Shown here: one piece after another, positions 56,725 through 64,000 of the stretch
Layout of the letters: each line of letters begins with the position of its first letter
Position numbering within the stretch: position 1 is the first letter of the stretch
NCBI RefSeq assembly: GCF_020131355.1
Contig: NZ_JAHLEL010000006.1
Coordinates: forward strand, 248,001-312,000
Source of the DNA: Pseudonocardia sp. ICBG1293
Lineage (GTDB): Bacteria; Actinomycetota; Actinomycetes; Mycobacteriales; Pseudonocardiaceae
Reading direction: 5' to 3'
DNA: 64,000 bases
Position numbers and translations under genes: made by a program
Notes under the pieces: model-generated
Told to the model about the DNA's origin: nothing
The model's database searches: none
The model's input: the letters and a program-made list of their open reading frames with translations, nothing else

Positions 56725-57261
56725 ATGGCGATCAACTGGGGTTCGGTGTTGCGCAGGGCCGCCGACGTGGCGGTGCGGCTCCTGAAGGACTCGCAGAAGG
56801 ACCCGGGTGCGGGTCCCCGGCGCGGGCACGGCGGACCGCGGCCGGGTCCGCCCCCGACGGCGGGGCGGGTGCGGACCGCACCGACCGGTGACCGCGCCCG
56901 CGAGGTCGCCTACGCGCCCGAGCCCGACGGCGCCGCGGACCCGGGCGAGATCGTCTGGACCTGGGTGCCCTACGAGGAGGACGCGAGCCAGGGCAAGGAC
57001 CGGCCGCTGCTCGTGGTCGGTCGCTCGGGTGCCGAGCTGCTCGGGTTGATGCTGTCCAGCCAGGACAAGCGGGCCCACGACCCGGACTGGGTCGGGATCG
57101 GCTCCGGGGCCTGGGACCGCGAGGGCCGCGACTCCTACATCCGGCTCGACCGGGTGCTGGAGGTCGAGGAGCACGGCATCCGCCGCGAGGGCGCGGTGCT
57201 CGACCGGGCCCGGTTCGACCGGGTCGCGTCCGAGCTGCGGTCGCGCTACGGCTGGCGCTGA
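56725..57261 (+). CDS. orphan PemK/MazF-like protein
   Basis: The 178-residue protein has a basic, proline-rich N-terminus (1-65) and a C-terminal PemK/MazF-like fold (about 70-178). The fold starts GEIVWTWVPYEEDASQGKDRPLLVVGR, where MazF toxins have GDIxxxxL-PxxGxEQ-x-RPxVVL, and continues with LLGLMLSSQDKR and YIRLDRVLEVEEHGIRREG. MazF proteins cut mRNA, but no antitoxin gene is adjacent and the motif is altered, so activity is uncertain. It may be a domesticated or solitary member of the family. Confidence 0.78.
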   Translation: MAINWGSVLRRAADVAVRLLKDSQKDPGAGPRRGHGGPRPGPPPTAGRVRTAPTGDRAREVAYAPEPDGAADPGEIVWTWVPYEEDASQGKDRPLLVVGRSGAELLGLMLSSQDKRAHDPDWVGIGSGAWDREGRDSYIRLDRVLEVEEHGIRREGAVLDRARFDRVASELRSRYGWR

Positions 57262-57293
57262 CCCGGGGCAGCGGGGCCCGGTGCGCCGGAGCC

Positions 57294-57391
57294 GGTGCAC
57301 GGACACCGGGTGCACGGAGACCCGGTGCACGGAGACCCGGTGCACGGACACCGGGTGCACGAAATCGGGTGCACGGAAATCGGGTGCGCCG
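57294..57391. repeat. 15-bp tandem repeats (GGTGCACGGANACCN) before the ABC-F gene
   Basis: Six units of 14-15 bp at 57294, 57309, 57324, 57339, 57354 and 57368, plus a partial at 57383, share GGTGCAC and end ACACCG, AGACCC or AAATCG. The block lies just upstream of the predicted ABC-F promoter and is probably non-coding. Confidence 0.8.
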
Positions 57392-57406
57392 CGCGCGGGC
57401 AGCGGG

Positions 57407-57434
57407 TACGGTCGCGACCATCATGAGGCACTGA
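57407..57434 (+). promoter_or_regulatory. ABC-F promoter and 3-codon leader ORF
   Basis: TACGGT (57407-57412) is a -10-like box. Ten nt later a mini-ORF ATG-AGG-CAC-TGA (Met-Arg-His-stop, 57423-57434) begins. Short leader ORFs before ABC-F or methylase genes often mediate ribosome-stalling induction. The leader then runs about 70 nt to the real start. Confidence 0.3.
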
Positions 57435-57503
57435 CGACACCACCGACCGCGGACGCGGCACACGCCCCTGCGGTCCTCCTCCGTCTCCACCGGAGCCGTC
57501 GTC

Positions 57504-59153
57504 ATGTCCTCGACCGAACAGGTCCACGCCGTCACCGCCCGTGGTCTGGTCCGCTCCTTCCCCACCCGCGCCGGCCGTCCGCCGGTGCTCGACGGCGTCG
57601 ACCTCGTCGCCGGACCGGGCACCCGGGTCGGGCTGATCGGGGAGAACGGATCGGGCAAGTCGACCCTGCTGCGGCTGCTCGCCGGAGCCGACACCCCCGA
57701 CGGCGGGTCGCTGTCCGTGCCCGCGGACCGGGTGTACCTGCCGCAGGAGCCCGAGCTGGGGACCGGCGGCACCGTCGGCGACCTGCTCGACGCCGCGCTG
57801 CGTCCGCTGCACGACGCCGTGGCCGAGCTGGAGCGCCTCGCCGGGGACCTCGCCGACGGCCGCGGCGCCGCCGCCTACGACCGGGCCCTGGCCTGGGCGG
57901 TCGCCCACGACGCGTGGGACGCCGACCGTCGTGCCGAGGTCACCGCGGGCACCCTCGGCGTCGCCGACCTGGACCGCGACCGGCCGGTCGCGACCCTGTC
58001 CGGTGGGCAGCGCACCCGGCTGGCGATGGCCGCCGCCCTGGTCCGCCGCCCCGCGGTGCTGCTGCTGGACGAGCCCACCAACCACCTCGACGACGCCGCC
58101 CTGGAGCTGTTGGAACGCTCGCTCGTGGAGCTGCCCGGCGTCGTGGTCGCCTCGAGCCACGACCGCACGTTCCTCGACCGGGTCTGCACCGAGCTGCTCG
58201 ACCTCGACGCGGGCGAGCTCGGTACCGACGGGCACGGCGGGCGCCGGTTCGGCGGCTCGTTCACCGCCTACCTCGAGGCCGCCGCGTCGAGCCGCCGTCG
58301 CTGGGAGGAGCGGTACGCCGCGGAACAGGAGGAGATCGCCGCCCTGCGGGACCGGAGCCGGGCCGGGCTGTCGACGATCGCCCCCGGGCGCGGCCCGCGC
58401 GACAACGACAAGTTCATCCACGCCTTCAAGGGGGCGGGTGTCGAGCGCACCCGGGCCCGTCGGGTGCACGACGCGCAGCGCCGGCTCGAGAACGCCGAGC
58501 GCGACGCGGTCCGCAGGCCGCCCCGGCCGCTGCGGTTCGCCGGGCGCCTCACCGGCGGGGCCCCGGCCGACGGGCTCGCCGTCAGCGTCCGCGACCTGCG
58601 CGTCGACGGCCGGCTGCGGCTCGACCTGCTCGACCTGCCCGTGGGGGAGAAGCTGCTGGTCACCGGACCGAACGGGTCGGGGAAGTCGACGCTGCTGGCG
58701 GTCCTGCACGGCGACCTCGCGCCGAGTTCGGGCACCGTGGACGTCCGTGCGCACCGGGTCGGCCTCCTGGCTCAGGACCCCGACGTCGGCCCGCCCGACC
58801 GCAGCGCCGCCACCGTCTACGCCGACGCCGTCGGGGTGGAGCGGGCGGAGACGGTCCCGCTGCGCGCACTGGGGCTGGTGCACCCGCGCGAGCACGGCAC
58901 CGCGGTCGGCGAGCTCAGCCTCGGCCAGCGGCGACGGCTGGCCCTGGCCGTCGCCGTCGCCGACGCGCCGGACCTGCTGCTGCTCGACGAGCCGACCAAC
59001 CACGTCTCGCTGCGGCTGGCCGCGGAGCTGGAGGACGCGCTGGGGTCCGCGCCGGGGACCGTCGTCGTCACGTCGCACGACCGGTGGCTGCGCCGGCGCT
59101 GGGACGGGCGACGGCTCGTCGTCGGCGGGGGCGCCGGGGAGCCCGCCTGCTGA
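57504..59153 (+). CDS. ABC-F family ATPase (ribosome protection type)
   Basis: The 549-residue protein has two ATP-binding domains and no membrane segments. First domain: Walker A GENGSGKST (Lys52), signature LSGGQRTRL, Walker B LLLDEPTNHLDD. Second: GPNGSGKST (Lys394), LSLGQRRRL, LLLDEPTNH. The linker between them (about 255-340) is Arg-rich and charged (RGPRDNDKFIHAFKGAGVERTRARR), as in VarM/TlrC-type actinobacterial ABC-F proteins that eject antibiotics from ribosomes. Which drug, if any, cannot be inferred. It is convergent with the LON-domain gene. Confidence 0.9.
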   Translation: MSSTEQVHAVTARGLVRSFPTRAGRPPVLDGVDLVAGPGTRVGLIGENGSGKSTLLRLLAGADTPDGGSLSVPADRVYLPQEPELGTGGTVGDLLDAALRPLHDAVAELERLAGDLADGRGAAAYDRALAWAVAHDAWDADRRAEVTAGTLGVADLDRDRPVATLSGGQRTRLAMAAALVRRPAVLLLDEPTNHLDDAALELLERSLVELPGVVVASSHDRTFLDRVCTELLDLDAGELGTDGHGGRRFGGSFTAYLEAAASSRRRWEERYAAEQEEIAALRDRSRAGLSTIAPGRGPRDNDKFIHAFKGAGVERTRARRVHDAQRRLENAERDAVRRPPRPLRFAGRLTGGAPADGLAVSVRDLRVDGRLRLDLLDLPVGEKLLVTGPNGSGKSTLLAVLHGDLAPSSGTVDVRAHRVGLLAQDPDVGPPDRSAATVYADAVGVERAETVPLRALGLVHPREHGTAVGELSLGQRRRLALAVAVADAPDLLLLDEPTNHVSLRLAAELEDALGSAPGTVVVTSHDRWLRRRWDGRRLVVGGGAGEPAC

Positions 59154-59162
59154 GCGGGCCGG

Positions 59163-59834
59163 TCAGTTCGGGCTGTGCTCGTCGGGGAACGAACCCAGCG
59201 GGGCCGGCACCGCTCGCAGGTTCTCCAGCAGCCCGCGCTCGCGGGCGAGCAGCCGGCGGATCTCCCGCAGGCGCTGCACCGGGCTGGTCTGCTCGAGCAG
59301 GTGCTGACGGTCGTCGAGGGGCAGCAGGCAGTCCCCGGCGAGCAGGTGCGCGAGATCGGCGGTCGGGGTGTCGTCGGCGGGTTCGGACCAGTCGCCGGTC
59401 CGCCACGCGGTGTCGCAGTACCCGCGGTGCGCCGCGCGGGCGGAGTGCTCCAGCATCGCCACCAGCCGGGGGTCGGCGTCGTCGGGTGCGTCGTCGGGCA
59501 GGAACTCCACCTCGCCGCAGAGGTAGGAGTGCGAGCCGGCGTCCAGGTCGAGCAGCCGGAAGCGGCGGGCCCCGCGGGTGACGACGTCGTAGCGGCCGTC
59601 GGGGAGCCGGCGTGCGTCGATGAGCGTGGCGGTGCAGCCCACGGCGTGCATCCCAGCGGCGCCGGAGCGGTCCGGGGAGTGCCCCTCGCGCACCGCGACG
59701 ACACCGAACTCCCGATCCGGCACGGCGCCGGTCAGCAGGTCGACGGTGAGCTGGCGGTAGCGGGGCTCGAAGATGTGGAGGGGAAGCGCCGCACCCGGCA
59801 TCAGCACCGTCCCCAGCGGGAACAGCGGGAGCAT
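59163..59834 (-). CDS. LON substrate-binding domain protein
   Basis: The 223-residue protein is a stand-alone LON N-terminal domain: MLPLFPLGTVLMPGAALPLHIFEPRYRQL, then EFGVVAVREG and a C-terminal four-helix part (SPVQRLREIRRLLARERGLLENLR). It lacks ATPase and protease domains. Such proteins are common in bacteria, and their role is unclear. The ATG at 59834 is chosen; a GTG three codons earlier lies only 4 nt after the Nudix gene stop, so the two probably form an operon. Confidence 0.9.
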   Translation of the reverse strand: MLPLFPLGTVLMPGAALPLHIFEPRYRQLTVDLLTGAVPDREFGVVAVREGHSPDRSGAAGMHAVGCTATLIDARRLPDGRYDVVTRGARRFRLLDLDAGSHSYLCGEVEFLPDDAPDDADPRLVAMLEHSARAAHRGYCDTAWRTGDWSEPADDTPTADLAHLLAGDCLLPLDDRQHLLEQTSPVQRLREIRRLLARERGLLENLRAVPAPLGSFPDEHSPN

Positions 59835-59847
59835 GGCGGACACCGGC

Positions 59848-60558
59848 TCACGGTAGTACGCCGTCGCGGGCCCCGCCGGGTCGCGCGGGCGGACGGAGCA
59901 CGGCGACCGCGTCGGTGACCCGCATCCCGCGGTCGGTGAACCGGAACACCGCGGCCGGGCGGCCGCCGGAGCGGCCCGACGGGACGACCTCCCCGGTGGG
60001 TTCGAGCAGGCCGCGGCGGGTGAGGACGCGCTGCAGGTTCGTCGCCGACACCTCGTGGCCGAGTGCGGCGACGTAGTGCTCGCGCAGCGTCGAGATGGTG
60101 AACTCCGCCGGGGCCAGTGCGAACCCGAGGTTGGTGTAGGAAAGCTTGGCGCGCAGCCGGTCCCGCGCCGCGGCGACGATCCCGGCGTGGTCGAACGCGG
60201 TCGGGGGCAGGTCCTCGACCTCGTGCCACGCGGTGTCCGCGGGCAGGGCCGGGTCGGCGTCGGAGGGGACCAGGCCGAGGAACGCGGTGGCGATCCGGCG
60301 CTCGCCGGACACGCGGTGCGGGTCGGAGAATACCGACAGCTGCTCGACGTGGGCGACCTCGCGCACGTCGACCTTCTCGGCGAGCTGACGGCGCACCGAG
60401 GCCTCGACGTCCTCGTCGGGGCCGAGGGTGCCGCCGGGCAGCGCCCAGCGTCCGGCGTCGGGGTCCAGGGCACGTTGCCAGAGCAGGGCGCCCGCCCGGC
60501 CCTCCCGGATCCTGAGCACGACGGCGAGGACCTCGTGCAGGGCGGGTGGGGGCGTCAC
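59848..60558 (-). CDS. NrtR-like Nudix transcriptional regulator of NAD synthesis
   Basis: The 236-residue protein joins an N-terminal Nudix fold (about 1-135) to a C-terminal winged helix (about 145-225, [34 protein letters not shown], then [10 protein letters not shown]). The Nudix box reads [23 protein letters not shown], so the canonical REUxEE is RQLAEK and loses catalytic acids. This is typical of NrtR, which binds ADP-ribose as signal and represses NAD genes. It is divergent from nadA, its likely target. A TAGGCT box lies 6 nt before the GTG, suggesting a leaderless message. Confidence 0.88.
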   Translation of the reverse strand: MTPPPALHEVLAVVLRIREGRAGALLWQRALDPDAGRWALPGGTLGPDEDVEASVRRQLAEKVDVREVAHVEQLSVFSDPHRVSGERRIATAFLGLVPSDADPALPADTAWHEVEDLPPTAFDHAGIVAAARDRLRAKLSYTNLGFALAPAEFTISTLREHYVAALGHEVSATNLQRVLTRRGLLEPTGEVVPSGRSGGRPAAVFRFTDRGMRVTDAVAVLRPPARPGGARDGVLP

Positions 60559-60564
60559 GGGCCC

Positions 60565-60570
60565 AGCCTA
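60565..60570 (-). promoter_or_regulatory. -10 box of the NrtR-like gene
   Basis: TAGGCT on the minus strand ends 6 nt before the GTG at 60558. Confidence 0.4.
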
Positions 60571-60665
60571 GGGCCGTCCCGGCCCGGCACCGGGACGTGA
60601 CGGTGGGGTGTCCGTCGGGTGAGGTCCCGGTCACGACGGAGGTGCCGGTGGCGCGCGTCCGGTGC

Positions 60666-60700
60666 TACGATCCGACCAGTTTCCGCCCGCTAGGCGAAAA
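60666..60700 (+). promoter_or_regulatory. nadA promoter with overlapping inverted repeat
   Basis: TACGAT (60666-60671) is a -10 box with a start expected near 60678. Directly downstream, TTTCCGCC (60680-60687) and GGCGAAAA (60693-60700) form an inverted repeat with one mismatch around a 5-nt centre. A repressor bound here would block initiation, and the divergently encoded NrtR-like protein is the obvious candidate. Confidence 0.5.
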
Positions 60701-60722
60701 CCTGACGGCCCGGGAGGGCGCG

Positions 60723-61721
60723 ATGACCGGAACGCTGACGGCACCCGGCGGCACGGGGACCGACCCCGGCTGGGCCGACGAGGTCCGTGCGCTGGCACGC
60801 GAGCGGGACGCGGTCCTGCTGGCGCACAACTACCAGCTGCCCGAGATCCAGGACGTCGCCGACCACGTGGGGGACTCGCTCGCGCTGTCCCGCATCGCGG
60901 CCGAGTCCCACGCGTCGACGATCGTGTTCTGCGGCGTGCACTTCATGGCCGAGACCGCCAAGATCCTCAGCCCGGACAAGACCGTGCTCATCCCGGACGC
61001 GCGGGCCGGCTGCTCGCTGGCCGACTCGATCACCGCGGACCAGCTCCGGGAGTGGAAGGCCGAGCACCCGGGCGCGGTCGTCGTCTCCTATGTCAACACC
61101 ACCGCCGCGGTGAAGGCCGAGACCGACATCTGCTGCACCTCCTCCAACGCCGTCGCGGTCGTCGACTCGATCCCGCGCGACCGCGAGGTCCTGTTCCTGC
61201 CCGACCAGTTCCTCGGCGCGCACGTGCGGCGGACCCTGGAGCGGGAGAACATGCACGTCTGGGCAGGCGAGTGCCACGTGCACGCCGGCATCAACGGCCG
61301 CCAGCTCACCGAGCGGGCCGCCGCCCACCCCGGCGCCGACCTGTTCGTGCACCCCGAGTGCGGCTGCGCGACCTCCGCGCTCTACCTCGCGGGCACCGGC
61401 GCGGTGCCCGCCGAGCAGGTCAGGATCCTGTCCACCGGCGGCATGATCGACGCCGCCCGGGCCACCGGTGCGACGGAGGTGCTCGTCGCGACCGAGGTGG
61501 GGATGCTGCACCAGCTGCGCCTGGCCGCCCCGGAGATCGAGTTCCGCGCGGTCAACGAGCACGCCTCCTGCCCCTACATGAAGATGATCACTGCCGAGGC
61601 GCTGCTGCGGTCGGTCCGCGACGGCACCGACGAGGTGCACGTCGACCCCGGGCTCGCCGCCCGCGGCCGGGCCGCGGTGCAGCGCATGATCGAGATCGGG
61701 CAGCCGGGGGGCGGGGAGTGA
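60723..61721 (+). CDS. nadA: quinolinate synthase NadA
   Basis: NadA condenses iminoaspartate with dihydroxyacetone phosphate to quinolinate and carries a [4Fe-4S] cluster. The 332-residue protein has [22 protein letters not shown] and the likely cluster ligands Cys97 ([11 protein letters not shown]), Cys213 or Cys215 (HPECGCAT) and Cys283 (ASCPYMKM). GGGAGGG (60712-60718) precedes the ATG. The stop overlaps the nadB start by 4 nt. Confidence 0.96.
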   Translation: MTGTLTAPGGTGTDPGWADEVRALARERDAVLLAHNYQLPEIQDVADHVGDSLALSRIAAESHASTIVFCGVHFMAETAKILSPDKTVLIPDARAGCSLADSITADQLREWKAEHPGAVVVSYVNTTAAVKAETDICCTSSNAVAVVDSIPRDREVLFLPDQFLGAHVRRTLERENMHVWAGECHVHAGINGRQLTERAAAHPGADLFVHPECGCATSALYLAGTGAVPAEQVRILSTGGMIDAARATGATEVLVATEVGMLHQLRLAAPEIEFRAVNEHASCPYMKMITAEALLRSVRDGTDEVHVDPGLAARGRAAVQRMIEIGQPGGGE

Positions 61722-63304
61722 CCGGCTGGGAGGCCGGCGCCGACCTGGTCGTCGTCGGGTCCGGGGTGGCCGGTCTGACCGCCGCCCTGGACGCCGCCGC
61801 GGCGGGACTGCGGGTCGTCGTCGTCACCAAGGACGGCATCGGCGAGGGCTCCACCCGCTGGGCCCAGGGCGGGGTGGCCGTGGTGCTCGGCGACGTCGCC
61901 GGGGACTCGCTGGGCGCGCACGTCGCCGACACCCTGGCCGCCGGGGGCGGGCTGAACGACGCCGTCGCGGTCGACACCGTCGTGCGCGGCGGCCCCGGCG
62001 CGGTGCGGCGGCTGCGCGGGCGCGGCGCGCTGTTCGACCACGACGGGGACCGCCCGGCGCGGACCCGCGAGGGCGGGCACTCCGCGTTCCGGGTGGTGCA
62101 CGCGGGCGGCGACGCCACCGGTGCCGAGATCGAGCGCGCTCTGGTCGCGGCCACCCGGGACGCGGGCGTCACCGTGCTCGACGGGCACGTCGCGGTGGAG
62201 GCGCTGCGCGAGGTCACCGGCCGGGTCGTCGGGCTCGCGGTGCTGGCCGGGGACGACGCGGGCGTGCTCCGGGCGCCCGCGGTGCTGCTGGCCACCGGCG
62301 GCTACGGGCAGCTCTACTCCTCGACGACCAACCCGGGGACCTCCACCGGCGACGGCGTCGCGATCGCGCTGCGCGCCGGGGCGACCGCGGCGGATCTGGA
62401 GTTCGTGCAGTTCCACCCCACCGTGCTGTGGACCGGCCCCGCGGTCGGGCGCCGCCCGCTGGTCACCGAGGCCGTCCGCGGAGAGGGTGCGGTCCTGCTC
62501 GACCGCACCGGGCACGCGTTCATGGCCGGGGTGCACCCGCTGGCCGACCTGGCCCCGCGTGACGTCGTCGCCGCGGCGATCACCCGGCACACCGCCGAGA
62601 CCGGCAGCGACTGCGCCTGGCTCGACGCGACGGCGCTGCCGGGGTTCGCCACCCGGTTCCCGACCGTGTTCGCCTCCTGCCGGGAGGCGGGCATCGACCC
62701 GCGGACCGACCCCATCCCGGTGAACCCGGCGGCGCACTACGCCTGCGGCGGGGTCGTCACCGACACCTGGGGCCGCACCGGTGTCCCCGGGCTGTATGCG
62801 GCGGGCGAGGTCGCCCGCACCGGTCTGCACGGGGCGAACCGGCTCGCGTCGAACTCGCTCCTGGAGGGCCTGGTCGTGGGGGAGCGGGTGGTGCGCGCGG
62901 TCTGCGAGGACCGGGCCGCCGCCGGTCCGGCACTGCTCACGGCGCCGGTCGAGCCCGCGCCCGCGCTGCCGGTGGCCGACCGCGCGACCCTGCAGCGCGC
63001 GATGTCGCGGCACGCCGCCATCGGACGCGACGCCGCCGGGCTGGCCGCCGCCTCCGACGCGGTCGAGGCCGCCACCACGGTCGGCGTCCCGGTGGGACGG
63101 GCGGGGGTGGAGGACGCGGCCCTGACCCTGCTCGCGCAGGCCGTGCTGGCCGCGGCCGGTACCCGGCGGGAGTCGCGCGGCTGTCACGTGCGCACCGACT
63201 TCCCCGACCGCGACGACGCCCACCAGGCGGTGTCGCTGCGGGTGCGGCTCGACGCGGCGGGCCGCCCCGTGGTGGTCACCGACGCGCTGGCGGGTGCGGC
63301 ATGA
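61718..63304 (+). CDS. nadB: L-aspartate oxidase NadB
   Basis: NadB oxidises aspartate to iminoaspartate with FAD. The 528-residue flavoprotein has the dinucleotide loop [34 protein letters not shown], the catalytic HPT segment [21 protein letters not shown] and [27 protein letters not shown]. The C-terminal helical domain includes [15 protein letters not shown]. Its GTG overlaps the nadA stop by 4 nt and its stop overlaps nadC (ATGA). Confidence 0.96.
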   Translation: MTGWEAGADLVVVGSGVAGLTAALDAAAAGLRVVVVTKDGIGEGSTRWAQGGVAVVLGDVAGDSLGAHVADTLAAGGGLNDAVAVDTVVRGGPGAVRRLRGRGALFDHDGDRPARTREGGHSAFRVVHAGGDATGAEIERALVAATRDAGVTVLDGHVAVEALREVTGRVVGLAVLAGDDAGVLRAPAVLLATGGYGQLYSSTTNPGTSTGDGVAIALRAGATAADLEFVQFHPTVLWTGPAVGRRPLVTEAVRGEGAVLLDRTGHAFMAGVHPLADLAPRDVVAAAITRHTAETGSDCAWLDATALPGFATRFPTVFASCREAGIDPRTDPIPVNPAAHYACGGVVTDTWGRTGVPGLYAAGEVARTGLHGANRLASNSLLEGLVVGERVVRAVCEDRAAAGPALLTAPVEPAPALPVADRATLQRAMSRHAAIGRDAAGLAAASDAVEAATTVGVPVGRAGVEDAALTLLAQAVLAAAGTRRESRGCHVRTDFPDRDDAHQAVSLRVRLDAAGRPVVVTDALAGAA

Positions 63305-64000
63305 CCCGCGTCGCCGCCGGGGTCGGCGGGACGACCGGGATCGGGGTCCCCGATCCGGAGGACCTGCTGCGCGTGGTGCGCACGGCGCTGGCCGAGGACC
63401 TGCGCTACGGCCCGGACGCGACGTCGGCGGCCACCGTGCCCGCCGACGCGGTCGCCCTCGCCTCGTTCACCCCCCGGGCCGACGGCGTGCTGGCCGGCGC
63501 CCCGGCCGCCCGCGCCGTGCTCGACGAGGTGCTCGGGGAGGGCGGGTACGAGGTGCTCGCGCAGGCCGCCGACGGGGACCGCCTCACCGCGGGCACCCCG
63601 GCGCTCACGGTGCGGGCCCCGGTGCGCGGGCTGCTCACCGCCGAGCGCACCGCACTGAACCTGCTCACCCACCTGTCCGGGATCGCGACCGCGACCCGGG
63701 CCTGGGTGGACGCCGTCGCCGGGACCGGTGCGTCGATCCGCGACACCCGCAAGACGCTGCCCGGGCTGCGGCTGCTGGAGAAGTACGCCGTCCGCTGCGG
63801 CGGCGGGGTCAACCACCGGCTCGGCCTCGGCGACGCCGTGCTGATCAAGGACAACCACGTCGCGGCCGCCGGGTCGGTGTCCGCGGCCCTCGCGGCGGCC
63901 CGGGCGGCGGCCCCCGATCTGCCGTGCGAGGTGGAGGTCGACGCACTCGACCAGCTCGACGAGGTGCTCGCCCTCGACGCCGAGCTGGTGCTGCTCGACA
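63301..64000 (+). CDS. nadC: nicotinate-nucleotide pyrophosphorylase NadC, 3' end outside window
   Basis: NadC converts quinolinate and PRPP to nicotinate mononucleotide and CO2. About 233 residues are visible of an expected ~285: LAEDLRYGPDATSAATVPAD at the N-terminus, LTAERTALNLLTHLSGIAT, DTRKTLPGLRLLEKYAVRCGGGVNHRLGLGDAVLIKDNH and EVEVDALDQL. The ATG overlaps the nadB stop by 4 nt. The gene is cut by the right edge of the window. Confidence 0.95.
   Translation, partial: MTRVAAGVGGTTGIGVPDPEDLLRVVRTALAEDLRYGPDATSAATVPADAVALASFTPRADGVLAGAPAARAVLDEVLGEGGYEVLAQAADGDRLTAGTPALTVRAPVRGLLTAERTALNLLTHLSGIATATRAWVDAVAGTGASIRDTRKTLPGLRLLEKYAVRCGGGVNHRLGLGDAVLIKDNHVAAAGSVSAALAAARAAAPDLPCEVEVDALDQLDEVLALDAELVLLD

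Noticed and set aside
57294..57391. CRISPR array
   Set aside because: The units are contiguous 15-mers with no spacers, and no cas genes are present.
59848..60558. Catalytic Nudix hydrolase
   Set aside because: The Nudix box has RQLAEK in place of REUxEE, and a winged-helix domain follows, so a sensor-regulator is more likely.

Overview
The window is chromosomal DNA of a very G+C-rich actinobacterium. Many start codons are GTG. FtsZ ends in the actinobacterial tail [10 protein letters not shown], MurE carries the meso-diaminopimelate signature DNPR, and SepF, YggT and a Wag31-type DivIVA follow ftsZ. Gene order and protein style suggest Pseudonocardiales, probably a Pseudonocardia-like genus; the species cannot be told from sequence alone. 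No rRNA, tRNA, CRISPR array, transposase or phage gene was recognised. The window is core chromosome with a few accessory genes.

Layout. 1-3.4 kb: a SAV_6107-type HEPN protein, a ParA-like ATPase facing a methyltransferase, and a DUF3040 membrane protein ending at a 19-bp-stem hairpin. 3.4-3.98 kb: a pentamer satellite. 3.98-8.76 kb (minus strand): moxR, DUF58 and a TgpA-type transglutaminase in one operon. 8.76-9.28 kb: an intergenic region with a mraZ promoter overlapped by MraZ-box repeats, plus similar repeats on the other strand. 9.28-32.2 kb: the division and cell wall (dcw) cluster mraZ, rsmH, ftsL, ftsI, murE, murF, mraY, murD, ftsW, murG, murC, ftsQ, ftsZ, pgeF, yggS, sepF, yggT, divIVA. 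Many of these genes overlap by 4 nt (GTGA or ATGA). Its most unusual member is murG, whose product carries a roughly 780-residue repeat-rich N-terminal extension. 32.3-37.1 kb: a membrane protein with a Cys/His tail, then a T-box leader and ileS.

37.1-43.0 kb: a small secreted or membrane protein, a methyltransferase, a K+/H+ antiporter, lspA, an rluD-type pseudouridine synthase, a small anchored protein and a HAD hydrolase. 43.3-46.9 kb: dnaE, the replicative polymerase. 47.0-55.5 kb: biotin synthesis (bioA, then bioF-bioD-bioB and a Cys-rich BsaP-like gene) with a PaaX-family regulator facing bioA. A SulP-carbonic anhydrase fusion and a thioredoxin are inserted between bioA and bioF. 55.6-59.2 kb: a zinc alcohol dehydrogenase, an orphan PemK/MazF-like protein and an ABC-F ATPase behind a repeat-containing leader. 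59.2-64 kb: a LON-domain protein and an NrtR-like Nudix regulator face the NAD operon nadA-nadB-nadC. nadC runs off the end.

Cooperation. The dcw genes make lipid II (MurE, F, D, C, MraY, MurG), polymerise and crosslink it at the septum (FtsW, FtsI), and organise the ring and poles (FtsZ, SepF, FtsQ, FtsL, DivIVA). The biotin enzymes convert KAPA-pathway intermediates to biotin, the cofactor of carboxylases that use bicarbonate, which may explain the carbonic anhydrase neighbour (inference). NadABC make nicotinate mononucleotide from aspartate, and the adjacent NrtR-like protein is the likely repressor. Many genes have a TANNNT box 6-9 nt before their start codon, which suggests leaderless transcripts.
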